From Opisthocomus hoazin (Eukaryota; Chordata; Aves; Opisthocomiformes; Opisthocomidae), in assembly GCF_030867145.1 (NCBI RefSeq), contig NC_134443.1:2604001-2668000 (forward strand): a DNA stretch of 64,000 nt, written 5' to 3'. This document shows positions 34,061 to 57,900 of the stretch, piece by piece. Each line of letters begins with the position of its first letter. Positions within the stretch are counted from its first letter, which is position 1. Under the pieces are notes generated by a model. It was not told the origin of the DNA, did no database searches, and worked only from the letters and a program-made list of their open reading frames with translations. A program made the position numbers and the translations under genes.

Positions 34061-34897
34061 ATGGCGAACCACCTCCGCTTCGTGGGCCGCACCGTCATGG
34101 TCCAGAACGGCAACGTGGAGGCGGCCTACGGCGCGCTCACCAGGTACGGGGGGGCCGCGGCGCTTCGGAACGTAACGGCCGCGCTAATTGGGCCGGGCGT
34201 GATCAGCGCCCGGCTGGGGTGCGGCTGCTGCAGCCCCCGGCGGCCCCGGGGGTGGGCTCGGAGGGGGCGTACGGGGGCTTTTCGGGCTGCTTCAGGCCCC
34301 CGAGGGCCGCGCGGGGCCCTTCCCCCCCGCTCTCCGCCCCGGTGCCTCTGCGGGTGCTGGCTTCGTTACATTAATTAATAAAACAAGTGCAAAAGGGTGC
34401 AGAGGAGGAGGCGGGGCTGTGGCGGGACGCTCCACCCCCTGCCACGCCCCGACACACCCCACCCTGCCCGCCCACCTTCGTTCCCCCCACCATAACGAAT
34501 CCCTCAGGGCGCGCGCTCCCCTCCTCGTGCCCCGCGGAGCGCGCTGACCCCGTGACACCACCGCCCCGAGCGGTGCCCGGTGTCGGGGGGGGGGGGGGCG
34601 GGGGCCGCTCCCCCTCCTCACCTCTCCGCGCCCAGGCCCGGCCCCCGGCCGCGCTCCGGCTCCCCGGGCGGGGCGGCTGGCCGGGCGGGCGGGCGCCTGA
34701 CGCGCGTCTCCCGCAGGATCCTGGCGCAGGACGGGCTGGCCGAGGCGGTGAAGCGGCGGCGCTACTACGAGAAGCCGTGCCGGCGGCGGCAGCGCCTGGC
34801 CTACGAGGCGTGCCGGCGGGTCTACAGCGCCGAGATGGCCCGCAAGATCGCCTTCCTGGCGCGGGGCAGCCGCCGCGACCCCTGGCTGGGCTGCTAG
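34061..34897 (+). CDS. MRPS21: MRPS21, mitochondrial small ribosomal subunit protein bS21m
   Basis: Component of the 28S subunit of the mitochondrial ribosome, homologous to bacterial bS21. Two coding exons (34061-34143 and 34717-34897) give 87 residues, exactly the human length. The start [20 protein letters not shown] and the basic core [14 protein letters not shown] followed by [19 protein letters not shown] are diagnostic. The start is in a strong GCCGCCATGG context. A poly(A) signal lies seven bases after the stop. The intron (34144-34716) contains ordinary GC-rich sequence. Confidence 0.97.
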
Positions 34898-34903
34898 CGC
34901 CGA

Positions 34904-34909
34904 AATAAA
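34904..34909 (+). terminator. MRPS21: polyadenylation signal AATAAA of MRPS21
   Basis: AATAAA only seven bases after the stop codon, so the 3' UTR is very short, about 25-30 bases. Confidence 0.85.
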
Positions 34910-35014
34910 CGCCCATCCCCGCCTCATTTCGCTTTAATTACGGCTAATTGAGGGGGGGGGGGGGGGTGTTGAGCCGCGGCGTCGCCGTCCGCGCGCGGGA
35001 AAAGGGAGGGGGCG

Positions 35015-35215
35015 GGGTGTTTCGCCAATCACGTGATGCGGCAGAGCTACGCCGCCTTCCGGCCCGTTCCGCGCCCGCCTCTTTCCCGGCGCCCCCCGCG
35101 CGGAGCGGGCGCGCAGGCGCAGCGCGGCTGTTTCCGCTTCCGCCCCGACGCGCCGTCGCCGTCAGGGCCGCAAGACCGGGCCGGGGCCTACCGGGGCCGC
35201 GCCCCGCCCGCTCCG
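35015..35215 (+). promoter_or_regulatory. PRPF3: PRPF3 promoter and non-coding first exon
   Basis: A CCAAT box overlaps a perfect TCACGTGA E-box (35029-35036; the USF/TFE type). ETS-like TTCCG words follow, and then a donor (GCTCCG before GTGAGG) at 35215-35216. The first exon is inferred to end there. Only about 120 bases separate this site from the MRPS21 poly(A) signal. A 15-base candidate microexon (35718-35732, between CCCGCAG and GTGAGC) lies further down the 5' UTR intron. Confidence 0.55.
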
Positions 35216-37027
35216 GTGAGGGGACGGGGGGGGCCGGGCGCGGGCCAGCGCGGAGCCGTTCGCTGCGCCGGGGGTCGCGGGGCGTTGAGGGGGGGGGTTG
35301 CCGGTAGCGGTGCGGAGCTGCGGCCGGGCCCCGCGGCGCGGGGTGCGGGGGCCGCCGGCAGTCCCCTGGGGGAGCCGCGGCTGCGGGCAGGCGGCGGGGC
35401 CGAGCCCTTCTCCCGCTCCCCGGGGGAGGCTCCGCGCCCGCTGGGCCCCTGCGCGTCTTCACCTTCACCTCCCGACGTGCGCGGTCGCTCCCGGCCGCGC
35501 CCGGGGCCGGGGGGCCGGGGCCGGCGGAGCCGATCCCCGCTCTCCCGGTGAGACGCCGCCAGACCCGCCACGCTGCCCCGGGCGCCTTCCTAGGCTGCGG
35601 GAGCTCGGGTTGAGCCCCGAGTGCGGGGCCGCTGCCTCCAGTGGCGCGGAGCCGCCGGTCTGTCCCCGCGCTCATTAACGATTTCCGCTTCTCTCCGGTC
35701 CCCGCGCTGTCCCGCAGCGTCGGAGCTCGCAGGTGAGCCCCGGTGGCAGCGTTCTGCCGGGCCGTGTCCGGCGCTGAACCCCCCCGAGAGAAACCCGCGG
35801 TGCGAGGCGGAAGGCGGCGGAGGTTCCGGGGCTTTCGGCGGCTGGGGGGCAGGAGCGCTCTCCAGAGCGGGCGCGGGCCCCCCCGTCGCTGCCTGCAGCC
35901 CGCGGGTTCGCTGCTGCTGTTCGCAGACCCCAAACTGAGCAGCGCTTCGTTAGAAACGATGCCCGGGCTCGGAATTCGCAGTTTCAGGGTCGATAACCGT
36001 GTTTGAGGGGGTTTCTGTCAGACCCGCGCCGGTGCCGGGGCTCTGCGGGCTGTTTGGCGTGGGGAGGAGATGCCGGGGCCAAGCACGTTTCCCTGAGCAG
36101 ATTTGCTCCGGTTTCCCGAGCGAGGAGACTCGGTTTCCAAATCAGAGCCTGGGCGCGTAATTCGGCGTTGCTGCACCTGCAGCCTGGGATGGACAGTGTG
36201 AGCACCGCTAACGAGGAACGGGGAGAAATACTTGCTTGGAAAAATCGGTGGTTCCGGCTCCGCCAGCGGTTGGAGCAGCGAGCAGAGCGGCGGCCGGGCG
36301 CGTGCGGAGCCGTTACGCGTCGGTGAAGCGGAGCGTGCTCAGGGCAGTTTGTGACCCTCCCGGGGAAGAGGACAGTTAAGGGCGAGCGGGCGCCTGCGAG
36401 GTTTCTCTGCGTCCGCTCGAAGCGTCCCGTAGCTCGTGCTGCGTGAGGCAGGCTGGCAGCCGCTCTGCTGATATCGCCGCGTGCAGGCTCGTGGGCCTGG
36501 AGGCGCGGTAGGAGCTGGCCAAGCAGCCGTGGAAAGGACGGGGAGAAGCTCAGAGAGAAGCCGAGGTGTGAGGGGACGCCCCGAGACCAAACGTTCCCGT
36601 CCCGTTTGTGGGGATCGGGGCGTGGAAGCGGAGCCTGAGCTGGAAGGACCGGAACGGTGCTCGGTGCTCGCCGCGTGTCCTCCCGCGGGGCACGTGCGAG
36701 GTTCAGGGCTTTCCCCGCAGCGCGGTCTGCGAGCGCGGTTTGCCGTCGTTAAGGCCTGATGCCGCGTGGTGTCTGCTGGGGTCGCGGGCTCCTCGCTGCT
36801 GAGCCCCTTCCCCTGCGTGTGGCTCGTCGAATTTGAGCTGGCCTTGTAAAAGCAAGGGAGCGAAAGTCGTCTCCGAGGGCTTTCCCCGCTCCTGAGCTTC
36901 CTCACGAGGGACAAAGGCGCAGCGCCAGAGCGAGGACGGTCTGATGCTTCATTTTCCAGTCTGTGGTTTGCTCCTCTGTCTGCTTTACAGGTACGAGCGA
37001 GACCACTCGGTTCAGCTCCTGGCAAAG

Positions 37028-47995
<10,968 letters not shown>

Positions 47996-48082
47996 GGCGA
48001 GGCGGCCGCCCCCTCCCCACACCGCAGCCCCCCGCCGGCGCTCGGACAGCCCCCTCCTCCCCTTGCTCTCCTCAGCGCAGCG

Positions 48083-48088
48083 ATTAAA
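48083..48088 (+). terminator. PRPF3: polyadenylation signal ATTAAA of PRPF3
   Basis: Variant signal ATTAAA 88 bases after the stop. No AATAAA is closer. Confidence 0.7.
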
Positions 48089-48405
48089 GACATATTTTTT
48101 AAAACAAATGACCGTTAAGGATTGTTTTTGGGGTAAAGGGGGGTGGAGGGGGGGCGGCGGAGCCTGCCTGCCCCTGGGTTTTGCCTTCGCTCTCTGTGGA
48201 AAGACGGGGGGGGGGGGGGCATCCGCTGTCAGGGGCTTCCTGAGGGAGGCGAGGGGCGCGGGCCGCCCTAGGGGGTCTGGCGGTGCCAGCAGCCGCCTCC
48301 TCCTTCTTTATTTATACCATAAAATGGTTTTTTTTCAAAAGCCGAAGCTGTTTTCCAGCCCTGGTGTCGCGCCCGGGCCTGGCGCCCCCCTCCCGGCTGG
48401 GGGCG

Positions 48406-48600
48406 GCCGCCATCTTGCAGGGCGGGGGGCGGCACGGCGCATGCGCGCGCCGCCCGCGCAAAGGGGCGGGGCTCCCCGCGCAGGCGCGGTGTGGCCCGGC
48501 GGGGGGCGCATGCGCGGCGAGGCGGTGGCGCAGGCGCGGGGGGGGGGGGGTCGCCGCGGCGGCCCGTGTGAGGGAGCCCGGCACAAAATGGCGGCGGGGG
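48406..48600 (+). promoter_or_regulatory. RPRD2: RPRD2 CpG-island promoter with NRF1 and YY1 sites
   Basis: Two perfect palindromic NRF1 sites GCGCATGCGC (48437-48446 and 48506-48515) lie between two YY1-type sites in opposite orientation, GCCGCCATCTTG (48406-48417) and AAAATGGCGGC (48585-48595). This is a standard housekeeping core promoter. The second YY1 site probably marks the start region of the RPRD2 transcript, about 310 bases before its ATG. Confidence 0.7.
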
Positions 48601-48903
48601 GGCGGGCGCTGCGTGCGGGGGGGGCCGGCCGGTGACCGCGCCGCCGCTGCCAGCCGCCGCCCGGGGCTGCGGGACGGGCCCTGACGGGCCGCGGCCGAAC
48701 GATCGCCCTCGGGGCGGCGCCTCCTCCCGCCGCCTCTCCTCGGCCCGGCGCGGAGGGCCTCCGCCTTCCCCGCCCCGCCGCCGCGGGCCCCGCCGCCTTC
48801 TCCTGAGGTGCCGCCGCCCGGGCCCCGCCGGGCCGAGAGCGGAGCGGGGAAGCGCCTCGCCGCCGCCGTCCGCGCGGCCCGCTTGGGCGAGCAGGGCGGG
48901 AAG

Positions 48904-51900
48904 ATGGCGGCGGGCGGCGGAGGCGGCGGCCGGGCCTCCTCCTCCTCCTCCTCCTCCTCGGCCGCCGCCTCCTCGTCCTCGGCCGGCGCGCTGGAGGCCT
49001 CGCTCGACAGGAAGCTGCAGGCGGTGACCAACACGATGGAGTCCATCCAGGGCCTCTCCTCCTGGTGCCTGGAGAACAAGCGGCACCACAGCACCATCGT
49101 CTACCACTGGATGAAGTGGCTGCGGCGCTGTGAGTGCGGGCCGGGGGGCCCGGGCCGTGGGGAGGGGGCCTGGCTCTGGGGCGGGTGCTCGGCCGCCTCC
49201 TCGTAGCCGTGTCCCGCGTCGGGGGGGGGCGGGGGTGCGGGGTTGGCTGCGGGCGGGGGTCCCGCAGGCTGGGGGGGGGGTTGGGGGTCGGCAGGCTGGG
49301 GGGGGAGATGGGGGTCGGCAGGCTGAGGGGTCCGCGGGTCCGCAGGGACAGCGGGAACGGGGGTCTGCAGGCACAGGGAGATGGGGCGCAGCTTACGCGG
49401 CCGTGCCGGGAGGTTCGGACCCAGCGTCAGGCAGCAAACGGAGATCGGAGGTTCGGCGACAGCTCGGGAATCTGTCGGCGTCGCGTGGCCCCCGGGCAGG
49501 GTTTGTGCCTCAGCGTCGCCTTGTCACGCTTAGGAAAACACAAACTGCGCGGCTGCACCTGACCCGCGGCACCTTCGACCTCCCGAATTCTGCGTGCACT
49601 TGGCTGGGAGCGTCTGAAACCTTGTTTTGAGAGCTGGGGAGGGGGGAGATGCTTCAGCACTGTGGGGGTGAGGGGCTGGCGCTGTCCCTTGCCGCGGGCG
49701 TAGCAGCCTGGTCTGGGCACAAATCAGTATTGGGTGCCAACGGTCGGCTTGGGTGAGCGCCCGCGGGCGACGCGGCGGTGACCAGAGAGTGGGAAAGTTA
49801 ATGTTTTCGCGAGTCTAAACGAGGCGGCGTTATCTCCGCTGTCTCGTTGCCGTGCGAAGGTTTTGCCTGTTGTCGCAGGAGTTGAAGTAAGCTTTGCCGT
49901 AAGGCTGAGATAACGTTCCCACCCCAAAGTGTCGCTCTGCTTTTTGCTAAACCTTTGGTAGGGTTTGGGATAGTTGGTTTTCTCTGTCGAGGCCCTGCAG
50001 AATGCAGAGGGCCCTTTTCCCCCAGAGTTTGATTTACATTTTTTCTTGTACGCCGTGTGATTAGAGAGAGGAAGGTGAGAGCCCGAGGGCTGTTCTCTGG
50101 TCCGTACCGACCTGCTGGTGAGGAGAAGCTGGCCCTGGTCCATCCTGCCTTGCTGTCCTTGCCCACCTCTCCTGGAAACCCTCTTCCCTCTGACAGCCCT
50201 TCTCACCGGGGGGTCCTGTGGGACTGTCTTCGGTCCCCTTCGCCCTCTTGCTCCAAGCACACCCCTTCCCAACGACTTCCAGCTCCCGTCTCTCCTCGGG
50301 ATGTGCCGACTCCTCTGGGCTTGGCGGCTCTTGTGGCAGCTGCCCTTCTGGCTCCGCACTAGGACCTCGGTGAGCATCTCACTGTAGGTCAGGCACAGCA
50401 CGACGCAGCTCCTCGTGCCCTGCCCGTACCTCAGGGCAGGTCCTCGCTATGCCCGGCCGGGAGCTGGGAGCCTTCGTGCCGGCGCAGCTCCCCCATGTTT
50501 ATTGTCCTACAGCTGCTGTCCCGCTGGTTTGTGGAGCGGAGACTCTTCCCCGGGCTCCTGCTGCTCCTCTGTGGCTGACCTTTGTCTTTCAGCTCCCGGC
50601 CGAGGCAGCTGAGCTTCCAGAGACACTGCTTTGGCACTGCCCCTGCCTTCTCCTTTGCACTCCTCCACTACTCCTTCCCTCTTTCCCAGGCTCATCTAAA
50701 GGAATCTAATTGCTCCCACTTGCAGGGCCCTTGACACGCTGTTCCTGCCCCACCGGCTCCTGCCCCGAGCCCTTGGTACCAGCCTGGGCGTTTTGTTTTA
50801 GCTTGGTACGGGCGCTTTCAAGGCTTTCCTTGCGCAGCCCTCGTGAGGCTCTCCCCTCAGCACCCCTCGTGTTTGTCCCGGTTCCTCCATAAGCATCTCA
50901 TCTGAGGTACCAGCTAAACCAGCCTTGGACAGTGGCCGTGATGCTGCTGTGCCCTGACCCCTGGTTGTTTGGTGATTTCCCACTTATGTGGGATTTTTTT
51001 CCTGCTTTTTCGTGGTACACTTCGTTTTCTGCCCCAAGGGCCTCGCAGCCTCTCCATGTTCTCACTCAGTGGGAAGCTGCGATCCCAGCCAGAAGACTCT
51101 GGTGGTACTAGTGGAGAGCACAGCTTGCCTTTGGGTTCCTTTCCCAGCTTTTAAATATGTGAACCCTAAAGCTGCTAAGAAAGCGTAAAAGCTGCTTTTT
51201 CAGGGGAGCTCCTTGTGCAGGACGGGTGCAGTGGGATTGGGGGCTGTATCTGGGTGCTCTGCCCAGGTGAAGGTGAAGGCGCCTGTGTGTGACCGGCGGG
51301 AGAATTGCCTTCGGATCTCCTAGATGCGCATCTCCGCTGCCTGTGAAACCCTGGAGTAGGGCAGTTCCTGCCCGGTGTCTCTCCAGCAATGCTGGCGTTG
51401 GGCTGAGGGTGGGTTCTTGCAGGAGGCTCGTAGAAAATGTCAAGTGTGGGGGGAAAAAAATTGGCCTTTTTATTCTTCTATAAATCGGGGTGAGTAGGCA
51501 TTGGGCTGGCCGGCGGGGCGGTTGGTGCTCCGGCCTCGGGTGGTGAAGGGATTTTTCCTGAGCGTGGTGGTCTTGTGGGTGCTCCCGCTGCGAGGGGTGG
51601 TTGGTCCCTCTCCCCCCACACCCCTGAGAGGACGCGGCTGCGTTTTGCCGTGGGTATTTCCTAGCATCTGCGTTTTGCCGTGTCTCGCTGGATTTTTCTG
51701 CACTTTGCTGTTAGTGTTGCTTCAGCTGATGTGAAACGTCCATATTATCCAAAGAGGTGTGTGGCTGTTTGACAAAGAATTTGGGCCTTTGAGGAAAAAA
51801 AAAAAAAAAAAAGAGTGCTGGTATTTAAATAATTCTTTGATAATTTAAATTTAAATAAATGTCATCTCCCTTCCTGGGTCAAGGCTTGTCCTGAGCGCAG

Positions 51901-54900
51901 GCCGGGCGCGGCCGTGGTTGTTGGCCAAGAGCTGCACGACAGAAATGCCCCTGCGAGGTAACGCTGCGATAGCCGTACCCCTGGGACGTCCCTGTAGCGA
52001 GTCGAGAGCTGTCTTGCAGGAGGGTCGCTCGGCAGTGTGGTCACGCGAGCGGCTCTTAAATGTGAGTTAAACCGGCCACGTTGCGCGCCGAACGCCTGGA
52101 GAGGTCGGCTGGCGGAGAGGTCCTGACGCTGAGCAAAAAGCTGGGGTGGGCTCAGTTATAAAATTTCCTGTTTCTTGTCTATATTTCCTCTCCAGTTTAA
52201 GCTGAGACACGCTAAGAGTAATTGTGAAGCTGTTCACCTGTCAGATGCGGCCAGTTGCATAATGTGGCTGAAACCCCTGGCACAAAGTCCCTTTTGGACC
52301 CAAAAGGCACTTCGTTTGCCTTCGTGCGGCTCGTCCGTGGCCTAGGTGTTGGTCTAGCGTGGATTTTTCCTACTGTGCCGTGCGGGTGAATCTTGTTTTG
52401 TGAACATCAGCTCTGAATCGAGGAGCTAAATGGATTCTGCCTTGGCCGAGGTCTGTGTTCAGCCTGGTGGAGACGGTGGTGGAGGTGACGGTGCGAGCTG
52501 TGCCCTTTCCTGGTGGCATTTGCCTTGAAGCTGACTCTGGGCTTTGCTGCTGCGTTTGGAGGCTGCGTGTACATCGAATTGTTTAAATCAAAGGTCTCTA
52601 TATCTTCGGGATCTATTTTGCGTTATGTCATAAGATCTGAAATCAGCGCTGTCTCTGCTGGTGAAGAACAATGCCAGGATGGAAAGAGCACCCAGTGACC
52701 AGGGGGTGAATTAGCAGGGGAGTGCTGCATTTTAATTAAATCACAGAAAGCCCGTTTTGATGGGATGGCGGTCTGACAGCTTACTGGGGCTGGTGTTTGG
52801 GGGAAAGCTGGCTCCGAATCGTTTCGGGAAGCCGGGCGAGCGCAGGACTGCTCCAGCTGAATGTTCAGTCCTCCGGGCAGAGCAGAGTGCTCCTCGCTCC
52901 GCTTCTCACTCCGACAACCAAACGCGGCTCCGCCATGTCAGGGTTGTGAATAACAGTTTCTGGTAGCAAATCCTTGGGCTTTTTGCGTTTGTTGCTATAA
53001 AAGCTGGTTCTGGGACATGGGACTTGAGGCTTCTTGACATGGCAGCTGCCGGAGCGGTGCTGGAGTAGCCTGGTGGGAAGGATGGAAAACACCTTCAGCA
53101 AAAAAATAGGTGAAAAATACGTGAGGAGCAAAGCTGCAGGTGAGAAGCCAGCTGCGGTGCTGGTGGAGGCAGCGGCCGTGCGATGCCTGGCGTGGGTCTC
53201 GCGCCTCTGGCCACGGGGAGCAGGGCCGTCCCGAGGGCTGGCTGTCCCCTCGCGCCACCGTGCTGTTCCTGCCTCGGGTATGGGGTGGGACGATGCTTCT
53301 CGCTCACCCACCGGTCTGTAGTGACACTCGGAGGGTGACAGCGACGAGCGGGAAGGATCAGTGCCACTTGTGGAGGCTCCTCGCTTGATGGCATCGACCT
53401 GTTGAGGACGTCACGATCTCTGTGTGTGTCCTCAGCTTTGCTCTCCCGAAGAGGCTGCCTTCTGTGAAAGAGGGTCACTTTGAACAAACAACTTGCTGAA
53501 TTATCCCTTGGTATCAGCAGGTCAGTGTAGAGCTCCTACAGTCAAAGCGTTCCTGGCATCATCTGTGAAGCCAAGCTCGCTGCGTGTGGGGACACCTGTG
53601 CTAGGTGGGGGCAGGACCCGGCTCTGCCTGCTGGGTGCTGATCCCCCGCCCAGGATCGAGCCCCTCTGCAGGAAAGGCGTGTGGGAGCCCAAGCGGGAGT
53701 TTTGCACGGAGAGGAGTCCCGGAAGCACCGGTGTTTCGTGCCCAGCTTCCCGTATGCGAGCGTGCTGTGTCGTTTGTGAGCGGGGGTTCTCGGCCTGGCA
53801 GAAAGGCTTTTGAATAATTGCGTTTGGTCTAATAAAAATGAGCTAACCCCCTGTTTCTGTGGCCGCGCTCCTACCGTGGTGGACTCCCTGCCAGACGTCC
53901 GCCGGTGCCCACTGACCCTCTGCTCCACGTCGGAGGGAAACGTTGGAAACGAGGAGGGCAATAAAATTTGACAATTAGGTTCCAGTAAAAGCGCGTGAGC
54001 TTATTGTTGGCTGGAAAATAGTGGTGTAGTGGCGTGTCCTTAGGCACGGTCTGAGGCGCGAAGGAGTTGTGTGAAAATCCTGGCTGTATTTCTGGCTGGC
54101 TTTGAGCAGGACGAGGTCGCCGAGCGGCCGGAGACGCAGTCGCTGCGGTGGGTGCTTTGGGGTTTTCCTGCAACAAATGGTGAATGCGGGAGCAGTGTCA
54201 GCGAGGGTGAGCTCCTGCCCAGGGCTCTGGAGCAGGGATGATGCTGAGAGCCTCCCGATGGGAAACCCGGAGACCGGGAGAGCTGTGAGGTGCAGCCACG
54301 CCACGCCAAGGGGCTCTGCCGAGGTCGGGACAGCGGGACGGAGAGTGAAGGGATTTGTAGATAGAAACTCTGATTACTGATGTGGCTGGCGTGCAGCGGG
54401 AGGGGGTGCAGCGTGGGGAAGGTGGCAGCCTGATAGCGCTCACGGGCACGTGAAACAAACCCATCTATTGTCACCATTCCTATATTTAAATCCTCATATT
54501 GTGTCGTTAAATCAAGTGAAGAAGCTAATTAGCGTGTGGATGAGCTTACGGCGCAAGCAGCGCTGTTACTGGCCGACTGAAGCGGAGGTTTGATGGAACA
54601 GTTCAGTTTGGAGCCAGATGTCAGGGAGACGAGAGGTGCGGGTGGGAGGTCTGGGGACGGAGGTCGGTGCCGGCTCCGTGGGGACGCGGGAGGTGATTTG
54701 GGGAAATCGGTCTCTGGAGGAGAAGGGACGGGGATCCGGGGTCCTTCGTGTGCCGCACAAAAGCTGGTGCCCGGCTGGTGTTAAAGCGCACGTCGGAAAG
54801 GGCCGTCCGGCAGCCGTGTCCGAGGAACCGGCAGCGCTTATTGAACGTGTTAATGAGCGTTGGTTTATTAATAGGAGGCGTTTAAAGGGATGTGGAGAAG

Positions 54901-57900
54901 GCTCTCCGTGTCCGTAGCAGGTGCCCTCTGGACATCTGTGGGCGTAGCTGGTAAAAATTCCCCGACAGCTGCAACTGTTGGAGACCAATTTAAGCCATTA
55001 CAGCTTAAAAAAAAGGAAATTTATACCTGATGATTCTTAGAAAATATGAAGAAGTGGCCTCAAAATAATTAAACAAGAGGTTGCAGGGAGTCAGTAGCCA
55101 AGCAGGGTGGTGCCGGAGCTGCAGAGACCGGGCCAGCCGCGTGCTCTGGAGCGGTGGGGTTCTGTTCCCTTGCAGAAACCTGTGCTGGTTTGTGTTGGAC
55201 CGCTTCCCACCAGCGATGCCCGTCTTGCTGGCTGTGCCGTTCCTCTTGCTGCGCGGGTATCGTAGAAGTAGCCCAGGGTGGACAGCTTTTTGTGCCCTTC
55301 CTAAGCCAAAGTCGGTGTCGGGGCTTGACGTTACCAAACGCTCGGGTTTTGGGAAGCTCTGGAAATGAGTTGTAAGTCGAAGCCTTCCTCTCCAGTCCCC
55401 GGTTCTGACCGCTGGACTGGCCCTTGGACGCGCCATTGATGGAAAAGCTGAGCCCCCCCCGGCCCCAGGCACTGAAATGCTGTTACCAACACGCGGCCGA
55501 TGTGGCCACTGCTGCTTGATGATGAATCTGAATTTTCTCTTTGTCTTTAGCTGCCTTTCCTCATCGACTGAACCTTTTCTACTTGGCCAATGACGTCATA
55601 CAGAACTGCAAGAGAAAAAACGCAATTGTCTTTCGTGATACGTTTGCAGAAGTGCTCCCCGAAGCTGCTTCGTTAGTGAAGTAAGTAACGGTGTGTTGGA
55701 AGGTTGAATGTCTCAAAAAATGTGAGTTTTTCTTCTAACATCTCAAACGGTGTAGAAACACCAGCAAAATTTCAAGGATTTTGTTTGAACAGCCGTGTGG
55801 ATTTGAGCTTCCCTACGAGGAGCGTGCTGGGACGGGCATAGAGCTGGCTTTTAATTTGCGTGGCGGTCTCATTTGAGTGAAATAATCAGGTGAAGCGGTG
55901 TGAGGGGCAAGTCTTGCACCGATACATGCGTGCCCTGTAGTTCTGCTCTCCCCTTGCGTGCAGGCACCGGTGGCTTGTGCTGCTGCCGGGGGGGACGGTG
56001 GCAGACTCGGGGGAGCGCTCGCAGCACGGAGGGGTGTGACAAGACGAGGAGGAGGAGGAGGAGGTCTTTGTGGTTTCCAGGGATCTGCCTGTGGTCGAGC
56101 ACCATGAGAACAAGCCTCGCAGATACTGGTGTAATCCCTGCCTGGCTTCTGCGAGCTTCGCTCTGGCCCCTGTGCTGCTGTACCCCTCTGCTAAAACGTT
56201 ATTCCAAGGTGACGCTTTCTCAAAGGTGGTTTTGTGCTCCGCTGGAAACTGGAGACTTTAATTTATTAGAGTAACGTGGGACGAAAGGATCTCAGGCTGG
56301 CACGTGTCTCAGGCTGGCACGTGTCCCGGCGTTACCGCAGGGTGCCTTGCTGCCCGCCGCTCTGGTGTCCGAACCGTCCTCGAAGCAGGTGGTCTGTGAG
56401 GGGCAGGACATCGTTACCGCACGGAGCAGCTCCTGAGCAGTGAGGTGATGTCACTGCTCCGCGTGTCTTTGGAACAGAGTTCAAAGCAGCAGATGGCTGA
56501 ACAGAGCACGAGGCAGGGAAAAGGTTAAACTGGACCGCTCATTAGCTTATATTTAAAAGTAGGTTGCCAGAAGAGAAAGTGGAAAATACTGTGAATAGAT
56601 GCCAGCACTGAGGAGGAGGAAGGAGGAAGAATTCTGGGAGTATCAGCTACCAGAGCAAAAGATAGAAGGAAAAGCTACGGCGAGAATTGCGTGTTACCGC
56701 TCCTTTGACAGCCCCAACAGGCTTTCCCACGCCCAGTCTGGTCCAGATACTGGTACAGGAGTGATGAAATGGATTAACAGTTCGGTGAACTTGCCGCTTG
56801 CATCTTTCGGTGTTTCTGTACCACGGGGGTGTGACTTGGTGGGCCTTTATGGACCCCGATGGGAGATTTTTTTTGTGTCTCTTCCACGTGCACCTCGCTG
56901 GCCCTGACGGGTGATGTCATTCTGTCTGTCCCTCCGCAAAGCTGTGCATGGCCGGGGACAGCAGTGTCACTCCACGGCAGAACCTTGGTGACCGACCTGC
57001 TTCCAGTCGGTTTAAAAAGCGGTCAGATGGGCCAGAAAACGCGTTGCTCTTTCCTGAGGCCCTGAGCTAGAACACAGAACGCAGCAGGGCTCAGAGTCGA
57101 GTCGGGCAGCTGCTCAAGTGGTCTTTACAAGGTCCCTCCCAACCCAGGCGGTTCCGTGAAGCCCCCTTCCTTCCATCGCACCCTTCCTTTGCTCCGGGCT
57201 TCGAGCCCTGCCGCGGTGCCAGCAGCCGCCCGGGTCCCACAGGGAGCGGTGGTGGCAGCTCCGCTCTCCAGTGAGAGTTTATTATTCTGAGCTCGAGTCC
57301 TCTGGGGCAGTCGCTTCTGGTTGTTGGCAGGGTTCGGGCTCGCTGCTGCCCTCGGAGTGCGAAATGCGGGGGGCATGGACTTCAGGTTGCTCGGCAGGAA
57401 GCGCTCTTCGTTTGGGTGACGAGCAGGGTGACCACTGGCCTGGTCGCGCGTTTCTCCAGGACAGCTCTTGGGATCGCGCCCTGGTGTTGGCTGCGGGTTT
57501 AGGGAGAACGCGCATTGAGAGCGGTTGCTTGCAGATGTTCTGTTTGTCAGTTTTTTCCCTTGAAACAGAAGCACCTGGACAAGATGCGTGATGTGACACC
57601 AGGCCGTCGCCTTTTCTTTCTTTCTTTCTTTGGAGGCGCTTGCAGGTGACGTTGCCCAACTCCCAAGGCCGATGCTGCTGAGCACAGAGGGGACGTGTGA
57701 TCAGAGATGAGCGGAGAGCTCGTTGGCTTGCTGAAGTTCAGCACTGCTGATGGCCTTACGCAGTCACGGAAGTCTCTGAAGCAGTTACTCTTCTCTGTGA
57801 AGAGAGCAATGTTTTATTGTGTCCCTGCCCTGGAATAATCACTTTTTCCCAGAGCATCCATATGGAAAGCTGCTTTGGAGGAGTAACAGAAAATTTTTTC

